Shown here: piece after piece, positions 40,550 through 49,203 of the stretch | How the letters are laid out: every line of letters starts with the position of its first letter | Position numbering within the stretch: position 1 is the first letter of the stretch | DNA from: Chlamydia crocodili | GTDB taxonomy: Bacteria > Chlamydiota > Chlamydiia > Chlamydiales > Chlamydiaceae | Assembly: GCF_018343815.1 (NCBI RefSeq) | Contig: NZ_CP060791.1 | Coordinates: 1,072,113-1,136,112, forward strand | Length of the DNA stretch: 64,000 nucleotides | Direction: 5' to 3' | Position numbers and translations under genes: made by a program | Notes under the pieces: model-generated | Told to the model about the DNA's origin: nothing | What the model saw: only the letters and a program-made list of their open reading frames with translations | Database searches by the model: none

Positions 40550-40722
40550 TCGAAAGAATTTCCCCTAGGACAGAAAAACTTGTTTATTGAAGTAAGCACA
40601 AAAATAAGGACTAGGATGTTTTTTAACAAGATCTTACTATCTTGAGTATTTACAGTGCTTCTAAAGGTATTTATGTTTTTATAGCCAAAAAAATTTAAAA
40701 ATAGAAAAATTTTATTTCAAGT

Positions 40723-41325
40723 TTAATATGGATTTCTTCCAGAAAATGCTCTGGCAAGGGTTCCCGAGTCTATATAATCAAAAGACAACCCGATTGGCAA
40801 GCCTAAAGCTAAACGAGAAATAGAAACTGAAGAATGAGCAAGCTCTTGTTTTAAAAAAAGAGCGGTAGCGTCTCCTTCTAGAGTAGCGTCTAAGGCTATA
40901 ATGATTTCTTTTGGTTTTAAAAATTCTATACGCTGTTTCAATAAATCCATTCTTGCTGAATCAATATTTTTTCCTGTTATTGGAGATAATAGTGCTCCCA
41001 AGACGTAATAATGACCTTTGAAAATTTGAGAGCGTTCTAAAGAAAAAATATCTTTAGGAGTTGCTACGATGCATAATTTAGAGGTGTCACGGTTGGTTTG
41101 ACAGAACTCACAATGACTATCTGGAAAATTCTTCAAAGAAAAACAGGTGGAACAGTGACTTCGCGCCGAAGACACTTCAGAAAAAGCTTGACCCATAGCT
41201 TCTAGTTGATCTTGATCCCAGTCCAACAATTCAAAGGCTAATTTTTCCGCTGTCTTAAATCCTATTCCTGGAAGTTTCCTAAGAAAAGAGATCAATTTGG
41301 ATAAATAATCTGGGTACTTTAACAT
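40723..41325 (-). CDS. recR: Recombination mediator protein RecR
   Basis: 200 residues. An N-terminal helix-hairpin-helix (LRKLPGIGFKTAEKLAF), a zinc finger C58-x2-C61...C72-x2-C75 and a Toprim domain (IIALDATLEGDATALFL) are intact. It loads RecA on gapped DNA with RecO/RecF. Divergent from the fabH operon across 127 bases; separated from bamA by 173 bases without visible genes. Confidence 0.96.
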   Translation of the reverse strand: MLKYPDYLSKLISFLRKLPGIGFKTAEKLAFELLDWDQDQLEAMGQAFSEVSSARSHCSTCFSLKNFPDSHCEFCQTNRDTSKLCIVATPKDIFSLERSQIFKGHYYVLGALLSPITGKNIDSARMDLLKQRIEFLKPKEIIIALDATLEGDATALFLKQELAHSSVSISRLALGLPIGLSFDYIDSGTLARAFSGRNPY

Positions 41326-41379
41326 TTTAAACTATCCATATTTTTTTTGTTTCGTCTTAGGGCTTCAGAAGGGACTTAT

Positions 41380-41404
41380 ATACCCAAAATAAAAGTTAGG
41401 GTAT
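41380..41404. promoter_or_regulatory. Inverted repeat in the recR-fabH divergent region
   Basis: ATACCC (41380-41385) and GGGTAT (41399-41404) are separated by 13 bases with A/T-rich flanks that partly match, followed by the palindrome TAGTATACTA (41418 region). This could be an operator for the fatty-acid genes. Nothing identifies a regulator. Confidence 0.3.
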
Positions 41405-41452
41405 AAACTCTTTGAATAGTATACTAGCTTTTTTCTTTATTTGTGGTTGTGT

Positions 41453-42454
41453 GTGAAAAAAACAAGAAAGGCATCTATTTGGGCTACGGGTTCTTATCTA
41501 CCCGAAAAAATCCTATCTAATTCTGATCTTGAACAGATGGTAGATACTTCTGATGAATGGATAGTAACAAGAACCGGAATCAAAGAAAGACGTATTGCTG
41601 CAGTTGGTGAGTATACATCGATTATGGGAGCTAAAGCAGCAGAGAAAGCAATCCAGAAAGCTGGTCTCACAAAAGACCAAATAGAATGCATTATTTTTTC
41701 CACCTCAGCTCCCGATCATATTTTTCCGTCTAGCGCAGCTTTGGCTCAGGCTTATTTGGGAATAAAAGAAATTCCTGCATTTGATTGTATGGCTGCTTGT
41801 ACTGGTTATTTATATGGTTTATCAGTAGCTAAAGCCTTTATTGAATCAGGAATGTACAACAATGTTTTGCTTATTGCAGCAGATAAACTTTCTTCTTTTG
41901 TAAATTATGAAGATAGAAACACCTGTGTGCTTTTTGGTGATGGGGGGGCTGCCTGTGTTATTGGAGAAAGCCGTCCAGGAGCTTTAGAAATCACTAATGT
42001 AAATTTAGGAGCTGACGGAAGTGTGGCAGATTTATTAAGTTTGCCTGCCGGAGGGAGTCGTATTCCTGCTTCTATGGAGACTGTAGCAGAAGGCAAGCAT
42101 TTTATTGCCATGGAAGGAAAAGAAGTATTTAAGCATGCAGTAAGACGTATGGAGTCTGCAGCTAAAACATGTATTGCTGAGGCGGGTCTAGCAGAAGGTG
42201 ATATAGACTGGTTAGTTCCACATCAAGCTAATGAAAGAATTATCGATGCTATAGCTAAGCGTTTCGAAATAGACGAGGCTAAAGTATTCAAAACTTTGTC
42301 CAAGTATGGAAATACGGCAGCCTCTTCTGTGTGCATAGCTCTAGATGAATTATTGCAATCACATGTAATTAATTCTGGAGAATATCTGCTCCTAGTTGCT
42401 TTTGGAGGTGGATTATCTTGGGGAGCAGTTGTTTTACAGCAGGTAGAAGGTTAA
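41453..42454 (+). CDS. fabH: Beta-ketoacyl-ACP synthase III
   Basis: 333 residues from GTG 41453 (KKTRKASIWATG...). A longer frame begins at TTG 41441, but the GTG gives the normal FabH N-terminus. Catalytic triad regions: DCMAACTGY with C116, PHQANERI with His, and YGNTAASS with Asn. It starts fatty-acid synthesis by condensing acetyl-CoA with malonyl-ACP. First gene of fabH-fabD-fabG-acpP; fabD starts 3 bases after its stop. Confidence 0.95.
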   Translation: MKKTRKASIWATGSYLPEKILSNSDLEQMVDTSDEWIVTRTGIKERRIAAVGEYTSIMGAKAAEKAIQKAGLTKDQIECIIFSTSAPDHIFPSSAALAQAYLGIKEIPAFDCMAACTGYLYGLSVAKAFIESGMYNNVLLIAADKLSSFVNYEDRNTCVLFGDGGAACVIGESRPGALEITNVNLGADGSVADLLSLPAGGSRIPASMETVAEGKHFIAMEGKEVFKHAVRRMESAAKTCIAEAGLAEGDIDWLVPHQANERIIDAIAKRFEIDEAKVFKTLSKYGNTAASSVCIALDELLQSHVINSGEYLLLVAFGGGLSWGAVVLQQVEG

Positions 42455-42457
42455 TTC

Positions 42458-43384
42458 ATGATGAGAAAAATAGGATTCTTATTTCCAGGCCAAGGTAGTC
42501 AATATGTTGGTATGGGTAAAGATTTGGTAGAGCATTATCCAGAAGCTGCTGAAATATTTACTTTAGCTGATGAGACATTAGGCTTTTCTTTGTCTTCAAT
42601 TATGTTTGATGGACCTGAAGAAAAATTACTTGAAACAGCTTACAGTCAATTAGCTATATATTTACATAGTTTAGCTGTAATAAAAATTTTAGCTTCAAGA
42701 ACTTCTATAATACCCGCTGTAGTTTCTGGATTAAGTTTGGGAGAATACACTGCTCTAGTTGCCTCTGGACGTATTTCTCCAATTGATGGTTTTAATATCA
42801 TTAGTAAGCGTGCTCAGTTTATGAATCAAGCTTGTCAACAAAACCCGGGAGCTATGGCAGCAATTCTTGGATTGACTGTAGATATTGTTGAACAAAATCT
42901 AGAAAGTTTAGGAAAGGGTATTTGGATTGCTAATTATAATGCTCCTAAACAGCTTGTGATTGCTGGTTTGCGAGAAAAAATAGAAGAGGCTGTTGTATTA
43001 TTTACGGATTTAGGAGCAAAAAGAGCAATTTTGTTAAAAGTATTCGGTGCTTTTCACACGCCGCTCATGCAGGCAGCAGAAGACGAGTTAGCTCCTTATT
43101 TATATAATTTAGATATGAATAGTTCTGAAATACCTTTCGCATCTAATGTGGTGGCAGATTTTTTAACAAATAATGATGAAATTCGTCAGTGTTTAGTGAA
43201 GCAGATGACTTCTCCTACATTATGGTATCAAAGTTGTTCTAAGATAGATTTAGAAGTTGATGAATTTTTAGAAATAGGCCCTGGCAAGGTTCTTGCGGGC
43301 TTAAATCGTTCTATAGGGTTAAACAAACCCATTAAAAGTTTAGGCACAGTAGAGAGCATCAATAATTTTTTAGCGGAGCTATAA
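42458..43384 (+). CDS. fabD: Malonyl-CoA:ACP transacylase
   Basis: 308 residues. FPGQGSQYVGMG at the N-terminus, GLSLGEYTAL with nucleophile S93, and FHTPLM with the catalytic His are all present. It loads malonate onto ACP. Tightly packed between fabH (3 bases) and fabG (4 bases). Two adjacent ATG codons at 42458 and 42461 make the exact start uncertain by one residue. Confidence 0.96.
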   Translation: MMRKIGFLFPGQGSQYVGMGKDLVEHYPEAAEIFTLADETLGFSLSSIMFDGPEEKLLETAYSQLAIYLHSLAVIKILASRTSIIPAVVSGLSLGEYTALVASGRISPIDGFNIISKRAQFMNQACQQNPGAMAAILGLTVDIVEQNLESLGKGIWIANYNAPKQLVIAGLREKIEEAVVLFTDLGAKRAILLKVFGAFHTPLMQAAEDELAPYLYNLDMNSSEIPFASNVVADFLTNNDEIRQCLVKQMTSPTLWYQSCSKIDLEVDEFLEIGPGKVLAGLNRSIGLNKPIKSLGTVESINNFLAEL

Positions 43385-43388
43385 ATGT

Positions 43389-44135
43389 ATGAATAATGTG
43401 TTGTTGGGGAAAAAAGCGATCGTTACGGGAGGATCTAGAGGTATAGGATTTGCCATAGCCAAGCTTTTTGTTGAGCAGGGTGCTGATGTTGAAATATGGG
43501 GATTAAATGTTGAAGGTGGCAAACAAGCTGCTGAAGAATTATCTAAAATAGGAAAACCGACAACTTTTGCTAAAGTTGATGTTAGTAATAATCAATCTGT
43601 GAAAGACGCTGTTCAGAATTTTATTGCAGCACACGGTAGTATTGATATTTTAGTAAATAATGCGGGGATTACTCGAGACAATCTTTTAATGCGTATGTCC
43701 GAAGAAGAGTGGTCTGCTGTTATCAATACGAATTTAAATTCGCTATACTATGTGTGTTCGAGTGTAATTCGTTCTATGATTAAAGCTCGTTCTGGATCCA
43801 TAATCAATATTAGTTCTGTTGTTGGTTTAATGGGTAGTCCGGGACAAACTAACTATGCAGCTGCAAAAGCAGGTATTATAGGATTTAGTAGGGCTTTAGC
43901 AAAGGAAGTTGCTGCAAGAAATGTTCGAGTGAACTGTATAGCTCCAGGATGCATTGATACTGACATGACTAAAGTGTTAAATGATAATTTAAAAACAGAG
44001 TGGTTAAAAAATGTTCCTATGGGGAGAATGGGTTTCCCAGAAGAAATTGCTAATGTTGCACTATTTCTTGCCTCACCCTTATCTTCTTATATCACTTCTC
44101 AGGTAGTGAGTGTTGATGGAGGCATGACACACTAA
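43389..44135 (+). CDS. fabG: 3-oxoacyl-ACP reductase
   Basis: 248 residues, short-chain dehydrogenase. The cofactor motif TGGSRGIG (13-20) plus the NNAG at 90-93, and catalytic S143, Y156 and K160 (YAAAK) are intact. NADPH-dependent reduction of beta-ketoacyl-ACP. A GGAG ribosome-binding site overlaps the end of fabD. A 111-base gap separates it from acpP, enough for an extra acpP promoter. Confidence 0.97.
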   Translation: MNNVLLGKKAIVTGGSRGIGFAIAKLFVEQGADVEIWGLNVEGGKQAAEELSKIGKPTTFAKVDVSNNQSVKDAVQNFIAAHGSIDILVNNAGITRDNLLMRMSEEEWSAVINTNLNSLYYVCSSVIRSMIKARSGSIINISSVVGLMGSPGQTNYAAAKAGIIGFSRALAKEVAARNVRVNCIAPGCIDTDMTKVLNDNLKTEWLKNVPMGRMGFPEEIANVALFLASPLSSYITSQVVSVDGGMTH

Positions 44136-44246
44136 ATAGATTACAAACGATCTGGATTGAAAAATTAGATTTTTGTGATACTAGTTGTTCTTCTCTTTTT
44201 CAGGAAATTTTAGATAATTGTGTAGATAAAACATAAGGATATAGCA

Positions 44247-44480
44247 ATGAGTTTAGAAGATGATGTAAAGTCAATTATTGTTGAGCAGCTTGGCGTAGAT
44301 GCGGGTGAAGTAAATGAAAATTCTTCATTTATCGAAGATCTTAATGCTGATAGTTTAGACTTAACAGAATTGATAATGACTTTGGAAGAAAAGTTCAACT
44401 TTGAAATTTCAGAGCAAGATGCAGAGAAATTACGTACTGTAGGCGACGTCATTACATACATTAAGACACGTCAGGGTTAG
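44247..44480 (+). CDS. acpP: Acyl carrier protein
   Basis: 77 residues, strongly acidic. The [11 protein letters not shown] motif carries S36, the 4'-phosphopantetheine attachment site modified by AcpS (23019). It carries acyl chains for FabH/FabD/FabG and acyl donors for LpxD. AAGGA lies 13 bases before the ATG. Followed by a long dyad that probably terminates this operon. Confidence 0.97.
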   Translation: MSLEDDVKSIIVEQLGVDAGEVNENSSFIEDLNADSLDLTELIMTLEEKFNFEISEQDAEKLRTVGDVITYIKTRQG

Positions 44481-44501
44481 TAATTCTACATGCCTTTTCT
44501 G

Positions 44502-44550
44502 GGTGCGTTTGTATCCTTAGTGCATCATCTTTTCACTAAAATAGCGCACC
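44502..44550. terminator. Probable terminator between acpP and the cNMP-domain gene
   Basis: GGTGCG (44502-44507) pairs with CGCACC (44545-44550), and inside it TTAGTG (44517-44522) pairs with CACTAA (44534-44539). A T-rich stretch (GTTTCGTTTTATTTTT) follows on the plus strand. It lies between convergent genes. Confidence 0.6.
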
Positions 44551-44604
44551 GTTTCGTTTTATTTTTCCAAGTTCATTTTCTAGATTGTATTTTTAGATGT
44601 GCTT

Positions 44605-45027
44605 CTATGATGAAGGGTGTCTAAAAGTTATTTGCTTTGCGTAGAGTTCTAAAAGTGACAAGGCAACGGAGGGGCATTCTTCAACAATACTAAGAAATTG
44701 TCCTTTGCTTAAGATGAGCGTCCGCACTTGAGTTATAGCTTCAGCGTTATATTCTCGAAGTTTATTACTAAATAAACTTTCTTCACCAAAACAATCCTGA
44801 GAAGAAATTGTAACCGATAAAGAGGAATTATTCTCAGTAATTTTAACGTAGCCTTCTACTATAATATATAGGCTGAAACTAGGTTCTTCTGTCGAGAATA
44901 TCTTCACCCCAGGTTTGAAAATCATAATTTCAGTTTTATCTGAAATAGCTAAGAGAACATCCATATCTAAAGAATTGAAAATAGGATTCTTCTTTAGAAG
45001 GAAGGCGCGGTCAATTAGATTCATCAA
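44605..45027 (-). CDS. Cyclic nucleotide-binding domain protein (CT235-like)
   Basis: 140 residues forming a single CAP-type cNMP-binding domain with no DNA-binding tail. The phosphate-binding cassette is recognisable: CFGEESLF (79-86) and a following Arg (R91), close to the canonical FGE-x-AL...PR-x-A. It starts 11 bases after the transporter gene upstream and is probably co-transcribed. Whether it binds cAMP is not known. It may sense a host nucleotide, as I know of no chlamydial cyclase (inference). Confidence 0.85.
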   Translation of the reverse strand: MMNLIDRAFLLKKNPIFNSLDMDVLLAISDKTEIMIFKPGVKIFSTEEPSFSLYIIVEGYVKITENNSSLSVTISSQDCFGEESLFSNKLREYNAEAITQVRTLILSKGQFLSIVEECPSVALSLLELYAKQITFRHPSS

Positions 45028-45038
45028 GAGACTCCTGG

Positions 45039-47816
45039 CTAAATAGTAAAGAAGGGAACTAGACTGTCAGAGTCGTCTTTATTATGATGATCATACTCTT
45101 CATCTAAAGTTGAATATGGTGGTGCTGGTTGAAAATCAGCATCACAGTTTGCTAATTCTTCCTTTAACTGTCTCGATGTAAGTTTGCTTAAATACGAAGG
45201 AGAATTTTCCATCATATTCAATAACTCTTTTAAAGTTAAAGGAATAACCCCGCATTTCAGGTAGTATTTTTCACTACGCTTTCCTGTATCATTAATAAAG
45301 GGATCGATTAGAGAAAATAGGTAATCTTCACAGTTTTTCTCTAGAGATTCTAAAGCTTGAGCTTTTGCTTTTTTATTTTTCCCTGTTAGGGCTCTTATAA
45401 GAATGTCAGAATGTTCTACAGATCCTAAAATACCTAGAAATTCAAACATGAAGTTAACTTCTGATTGATAATTGGATTCTAAGGTATTAACCAATAGGCT
45501 GAGATTGTATTTTGGATAGGATTTTTGAATATAATTTTTATGATAATCATAAAAAATTGCTTTGAGTGCTTTAGATTTTACAATTTTATAAGCATTCTTT
45601 TTGAATAGCTTATTATCAATTTTACAGAGAGCTTTTGCGGCAAGAATTCGACACCGATTATGTGTGCTGTTATCAGAAAGAATCTGAAGGAATGAGTTTG
45701 CTGTCTCTTTAGGAAGTTCTATGATTATAGCCTCAGCACGTTTTCTAGATGCGCTTTTTAATAAAGATGTGGTGATAAGGAAGTCTTTTACTAGTGAAGC
45801 GTCTAAGATTACTCCGATTGTTTTTAGTAGATAATAGCAAGCCTCATCGTTATAAACATTCTGTTTTAAGACTTGTATCAATTTTTTACAGTAGGGTTTA
45901 TGAGTAGCCTTTACAGATGCTTGTAACGCTTTGCATGTTTGAATGAAAATTTCATTGCCTACGTTGTCTAAAAACTCCATTAAAATTTGAAAATTATCAG
46001 GATTTCTTTCTAGAGTTAAAATAGAAAGACCAATGGATACTATTTGAGGATCCGTAGAAGTAAGAAGTTCCTTAAGTCTTGAATCTGCAATATCACGATA
46101 TTGCCCACTAATTTCCTGACGTCGTACTGTAAGAATTGCGGCTAAAAGTCTATCCCCCGGTTCATCGTAAAGATCTTCAGAAATATCAGATATTCGCAAT
46201 AGATCGTGTTCTGCAAAATAAAGATGGATTCCTGTGGCTATTGAAGGATGTGGAGTTGTCGATGACCAGCGTTTAAGGAGTTCTAGAGTAAGAAAATCCC
46301 TGGCCCAGAGACTATTTTTTAACATTTCCATAGTCTTTAGCTTACTAGGCAAGCTTAGTTTATTCATATGAGCTAGTAAGCTAGGAAGTACACTACGGCT
46401 TCCCAAATTTAATAAATGTTGAAAAGCGAATATTTGATGTCGTTCATGTTGATGCTTGAGGTGTGTAAGTAATAGGAGTTCAATTTGTCTTCTCTCTTTT
46501 GAAGTCATGGCTTTTATCCATTCCAACATTGTCTTTTTTAAATGAATGGCTTGGGAAGAGAGATTTCTTAGAATAGCCCGTGCATAATATGAACGTAATA
46601 AACAGGCGAGGACTACTGTAATCAAAGATATAATAAGACAAACTGTATATTGATAAGAAATAGCGAAACACACCAGAGCCCATACAAACATTCCTATGGG
46701 TTCAATAAAGCATTCTATTGCGATTCTAATTTGATTCCGTATGCTATTTGGAACGCCATAAATCAATAACTGTAGATTGTTATCATCTAGTGCATAGGTG
46801 AGCCCTTCTCGAGCTACCATACCAATTGTTGCAATTCCAATTGAGGTTTTAAAAGACCAACAAAGGAATAGATTGGTGAAGCATAGGGGAGCGAATAGGA
46901 TGATATTATTCACACCTATGTTCTTTACTATTCTGCTATAGGCAAATAGAGCAAAACACATATTGGTTAGTGAAATCCATGAGGACCACTTAGTTATATG
47001 TGCTGTAAGTTCGTATGTATTTCCATCTGCAAAGTGAGTTTCAAAAATTTTTAGGTAATTGAATTCTGTTGCAATAGCAAGTAGCTGCATTAGGAAATAA
47101 AAACATAACAGATAAAAAGTATAACTATCCTTCAAGCAGAGTTTAAAAGCTTTGGATACAGATGGTGGGTGACCAGTATCTAAGAAGTGATCATGATCTT
47201 CTGATAACTCTTTCAAAGATTTCGACACATAGTGCACTAATGGATAACAACTTAATAGAATGACTATGAAGAGTATTAGAATTCTTTCTATACCTATATA
47301 TTGGATGCGGTTGACGATACCGGAACCAATAGCGTCCCCTAGAAATATAATGGCATTGAATACACTGAAATGTCTTTTGGCATCTTGAAGATTAAAGAAT
47401 TGATCTACGAATCCCCAAAAATTTGTATACGCTAATATGATCAAGCTCCAAGAGAGCATGCGATAAACAAGCAAAGGTGTTGAAGGGATTTCACTACATG
47501 TTGTTGCGTAACAAAGGAGATAGAGGTTACAAACAATTATGCTAGTTATAGGCATTAAAAATAATGTTTTAGGTGAAACCCTTTTTTTGAATAAATTATA
47601 AAGAATAAGTGAAGATAGAAGACATAGAATGGAAGATGAACCTAGGTAAATAGAGGGGAGTCCCTCGGTCCCGACATTTTCAAGAAAAAGCCCTTCGCTT
47701 AATGCCAGGGATCCGTAGCAGCCTATTCCCCAGATTAAGCCTAAAACAAGGAATAGAAGTGCTCTCCTCTCTTCTCCATGATGCAAGTTCAATAGCAGAC
47801 GAAGGGCTTTTTGCAT
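45039..47816 (-). CDS. Large membrane transporter-like protein with HEAT-like C-terminus (CT234-like)
   Basis: 925 residues. The first 430 or so have about 12 hydrophobic segments and resemble the ATP/ADP-translocase (NTT) branch of membrane carriers more than typical sugar permeases. From about 435 on it is soluble and helical with repeated HEAT/armadillo-like units (for example LLTHLKHQHERHQIFAFQHL and LKELLTSTDPQIVSIGLSIL), ending in an acidic tail. The substrate cannot be inferred. The genetic link to the cNMP-domain protein (11 bases) suggests a joint regulatory role. Confidence 0.82.
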   Translation of the reverse strand: MQKALRLLLNLHHGEERRALLFLVLGLIWGIGCYGSLALSEGLFLENVGTEGLPSIYLGSSSILCLLSSLILYNLFKKRVSPKTLFLMPITSIIVCNLYLLCYATTCSEIPSTPLLVYRMLSWSLIILAYTNFWGFVDQFFNLQDAKRHFSVFNAIIFLGDAIGSGIVNRIQYIGIERILILFIVILLSCYPLVHYVSKSLKELSEDHDHFLDTGHPPSVSKAFKLCLKDSYTFYLLCFYFLMQLLAIATEFNYLKIFETHFADGNTYELTAHITKWSSWISLTNMCFALFAYSRIVKNIGVNNIILFAPLCFTNLFLCWSFKTSIGIATIGMVAREGLTYALDDNNLQLLIYGVPNSIRNQIRIAIECFIEPIGMFVWALVCFAISYQYTVCLIISLITVVLACLLRSYYARAILRNLSSQAIHLKKTMLEWIKAMTSKERRQIELLLLTHLKHQHERHQIFAFQHLLNLGSRSVLPSLLAHMNKLSLPSKLKTMEMLKNSLWARDFLTLELLKRWSSTTPHPSIATGIHLYFAEHDLLRISDISEDLYDEPGDRLLAAILTVRRQEISGQYRDIADSRLKELLTSTDPQIVSIGLSILTLERNPDNFQILMEFLDNVGNEIFIQTCKALQASVKATHKPYCKKLIQVLKQNVYNDEACYYLLKTIGVILDASLVKDFLITTSLLKSASRKRAEAIIIELPKETANSFLQILSDNSTHNRCRILAAKALCKIDNKLFKKNAYKIVKSKALKAIFYDYHKNYIQKSYPKYNLSLLVNTLESNYQSEVNFMFEFLGILGSVEHSDILIRALTGKNKKAKAQALESLEKNCEDYLFSLIDPFINDTGKRSEKYYLKCGVIPLTLKELLNMMENSPSYLSKLTSRQLKEELANCDADFQPAPPYSTLDEEYDHHNKDDSDSLVPFFTI

Positions 47817-47851
47817 AACAAACCCACCTAAGAAAATAATATATTAACTGA

Positions 47852-47869
47852 TGAAATTAATTAATTTCA
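47852..47869. repeat. 18-bp perfect palindrome between incC and the CT234-like gene
   Basis: TGAAATTAA directly followed by TTAATTTCA, lying 36 bases upstream of the CT234-like start on the minus strand. With no loop it is more likely a protein-binding dyad than an RNA hairpin. No regulator is identified. Confidence 0.45.
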
Positions 47870-47918
47870 AGGTGAGTATAGGAGATTAAACAAAGAATAA
47901 ATTTATATAATTTATTTT

Positions 47919-48473
47919 TTAATTTCCCGAAGGTCCAGTTTCAATAGGCAGTGGTTTATGATGTCGAATTAGCGTTACGCATAATACGCTAATTAGGCAG
48001 ATTACTGTGACTATTGAAGCGCTAACAATAGCCCATACAGAGTTTGCTGTATTAACTAAAATAGCTGCGGCTTGAGGTAATATACCTGCAAGGCCTAAAG
48101 AGGCTAAGACAATAATGATAATAGCGACTAAAGAGATCGCCAAAAGAAACGAGGCTAGGGCCATAGGACCACTGCAAACACCTGTTGGGGTAGATAATCC
48201 CTGCAATCTTGTTTTTATTGCAGTAACTTCGGTTCTTAATTCGGCCACTGATGTTGCAGTAGTTGCCATATGAGACTGCATCATACGCATCAGATAATTC
48301 TGATCTATACCAGGTCCTGTAGGATGTTGCGGCCATCCACCTAAAGGATGTTGCTGTATCCCGGCTAGAGTCGTTTGAAGATTGGATAATTGTGTTGCAA
48401 GATCACTCGGATTTAATAAAGAAGATGGGAGTGTGGTATCGGCCGGATTTAAATCATTTCTTACAGAGGTCAT
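47919..48473 (-). CDS. incC: Inclusion membrane protein IncC
   Basis: 184 residues. A polar N-terminal half with heptad-like Leu spacing (residues 25-40 and 72-95) is followed by two hydrophobic segments (103-131 and 145-169) and a short basic tail, the Inc pattern. It sits 36 bases downstream of incB as in other chlamydiae. Inc proteins are exported by type III secretion and face the host cytosol. An AGGAG ribosome-binding site precedes its ATG. Confidence 0.88.
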   Translation of the reverse strand: MTSVRNDLNPADTTLPSSLLNPSDLATQLSNLQTTLAGIQQHPLGGWPQHPTGPGIDQNYLMRMMQSHMATTATSVAELRTEVTAIKTRLQGLSTPTGVCSGPMALASFLLAISLVAIIIIVLASLGLAGILPQAAAILVNTANSVWAIVSASIVTVICLISVLCVTLIRHHKPLPIETGPSGN

Positions 48474-48509
48474 AATACTTAGTTTCTCCTAAATATTCTT
48501 TTATAATAA

Positions 48510-49118
48510 TTAAGATTCTATTTGAGAATTATTGATCATATAGATTGCGGGTCTGCTTCTTAATAAAGAGCCGATAGACAGTGAGCAAAGAATCATCATT
48601 GAAACTGCGGCACACGAAATAATGGGTAGGGATATACAAGCACCAACTGTATACATGTTAAGTAGAGAAATAAATAAAGGAAAACCACCACAAACAGCAA
48701 CGATACAAATAATAAGCATTGTGATAGAGATTAAAGCTAAAATTGTTAACGCTAATGCTGTGAGTTTAGAACAAAGAGAAGGAGGTGTGCGTCCTACTAC
48801 GTAACTGGTGCCTTCCGAACGAGGCGTGGCTCCGGGGGTTCCTGAAGAACCTGATTGAATTAACAATTCCGTAACCGTAGCTAAACATCCTTTTAGCTCT
48901 ATAACTTCATCTCTTAAATGAGTTAGATCTGCGGCTACATTATCACCCGTAGTAAGAGCTAGGGAGGAAACTCTATCTATTTGATTAACTTTACCTTCAA
49001 GGCTTTCCACCTTTCTTTGCAATTCATTTATTTTTCCATTGAAGCTCAGTAAAACTCTATCTAGTGAACCCTCTTGAGTTTGTGTTTGACTGGGTGAAGA
49101 TACTGATGTTGTTGCCAT
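48510..49118 (-). CDS. incB: Inclusion membrane protein IncB
   Basis: 202 residues, longer than the about 115 of C. trachomatis IncB as I recall it. A Ser/Thr/Gln-rich N-terminus, a short coiled coil (27-55), then hydrophobic segments 119-144 and 147-182, and a basic tail. In C. trachomatis and C. psittaci IncB is found in inclusion microdomains. The ATG at 49116-49118 is preceded by AAGGA (minus strand), which lies in one arm of a candidate regulatory hairpin (49122-49180). Confidence 0.88.
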   Translation of the reverse strand: MATTSVSSPSQTQTQEGSLDRVLLSFNGKINELQRKVESLEGKVNQIDRVSSLALTTGDNVAADLTHLRDEVIELKGCLATVTELLIQSGSSGTPGATPRSEGTSYVVGRTPPSLCSKLTALALTILALISITMLIICIVAVCGGFPLFISLLNMYTVGACISLPIISCAAVSMMILCSLSIGSLLRSRPAIYMINNSQIES

Positions 49119-49121
49119 ATG

Positions 49122-49180
49122 CTTCCTTAAGTTATCTTGGGAAAAAATAATAAAACTTAAGATAGGATATCTTAAGGAAG
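49122..49180 (-). promoter_or_regulatory. Candidate attenuator: two mutually exclusive hairpins before incB
   Basis: Structure 1 (minus strand): CTTAAGATA/TATCTTAAG stem at 49156-49176 followed by TTTTATTATTTTTT, a terminator-like element. Structure 2: CTTCCTTAAG (49122-49131) pairs with CTTAAGGAAG (49171-49180), a 10-bp stem that extends by TATC/GATA after one mismatch and buries the incB ribosome-binding site. The two share bases 49168-49176, so only one can form. This suggests control of incB after the upstream transporter gene. Confidence 0.55.
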
Positions 49181-49203
49181 AGAATATATCAAGATATAAG
49201 CTT

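Noticed and set aside
41412..41441. TTGAAT...TTTATT as a fabH promoter
   Set aside because: Spacing is possible, but the implied transcript would start only a few bases before GTG 41453, so support is too weak.
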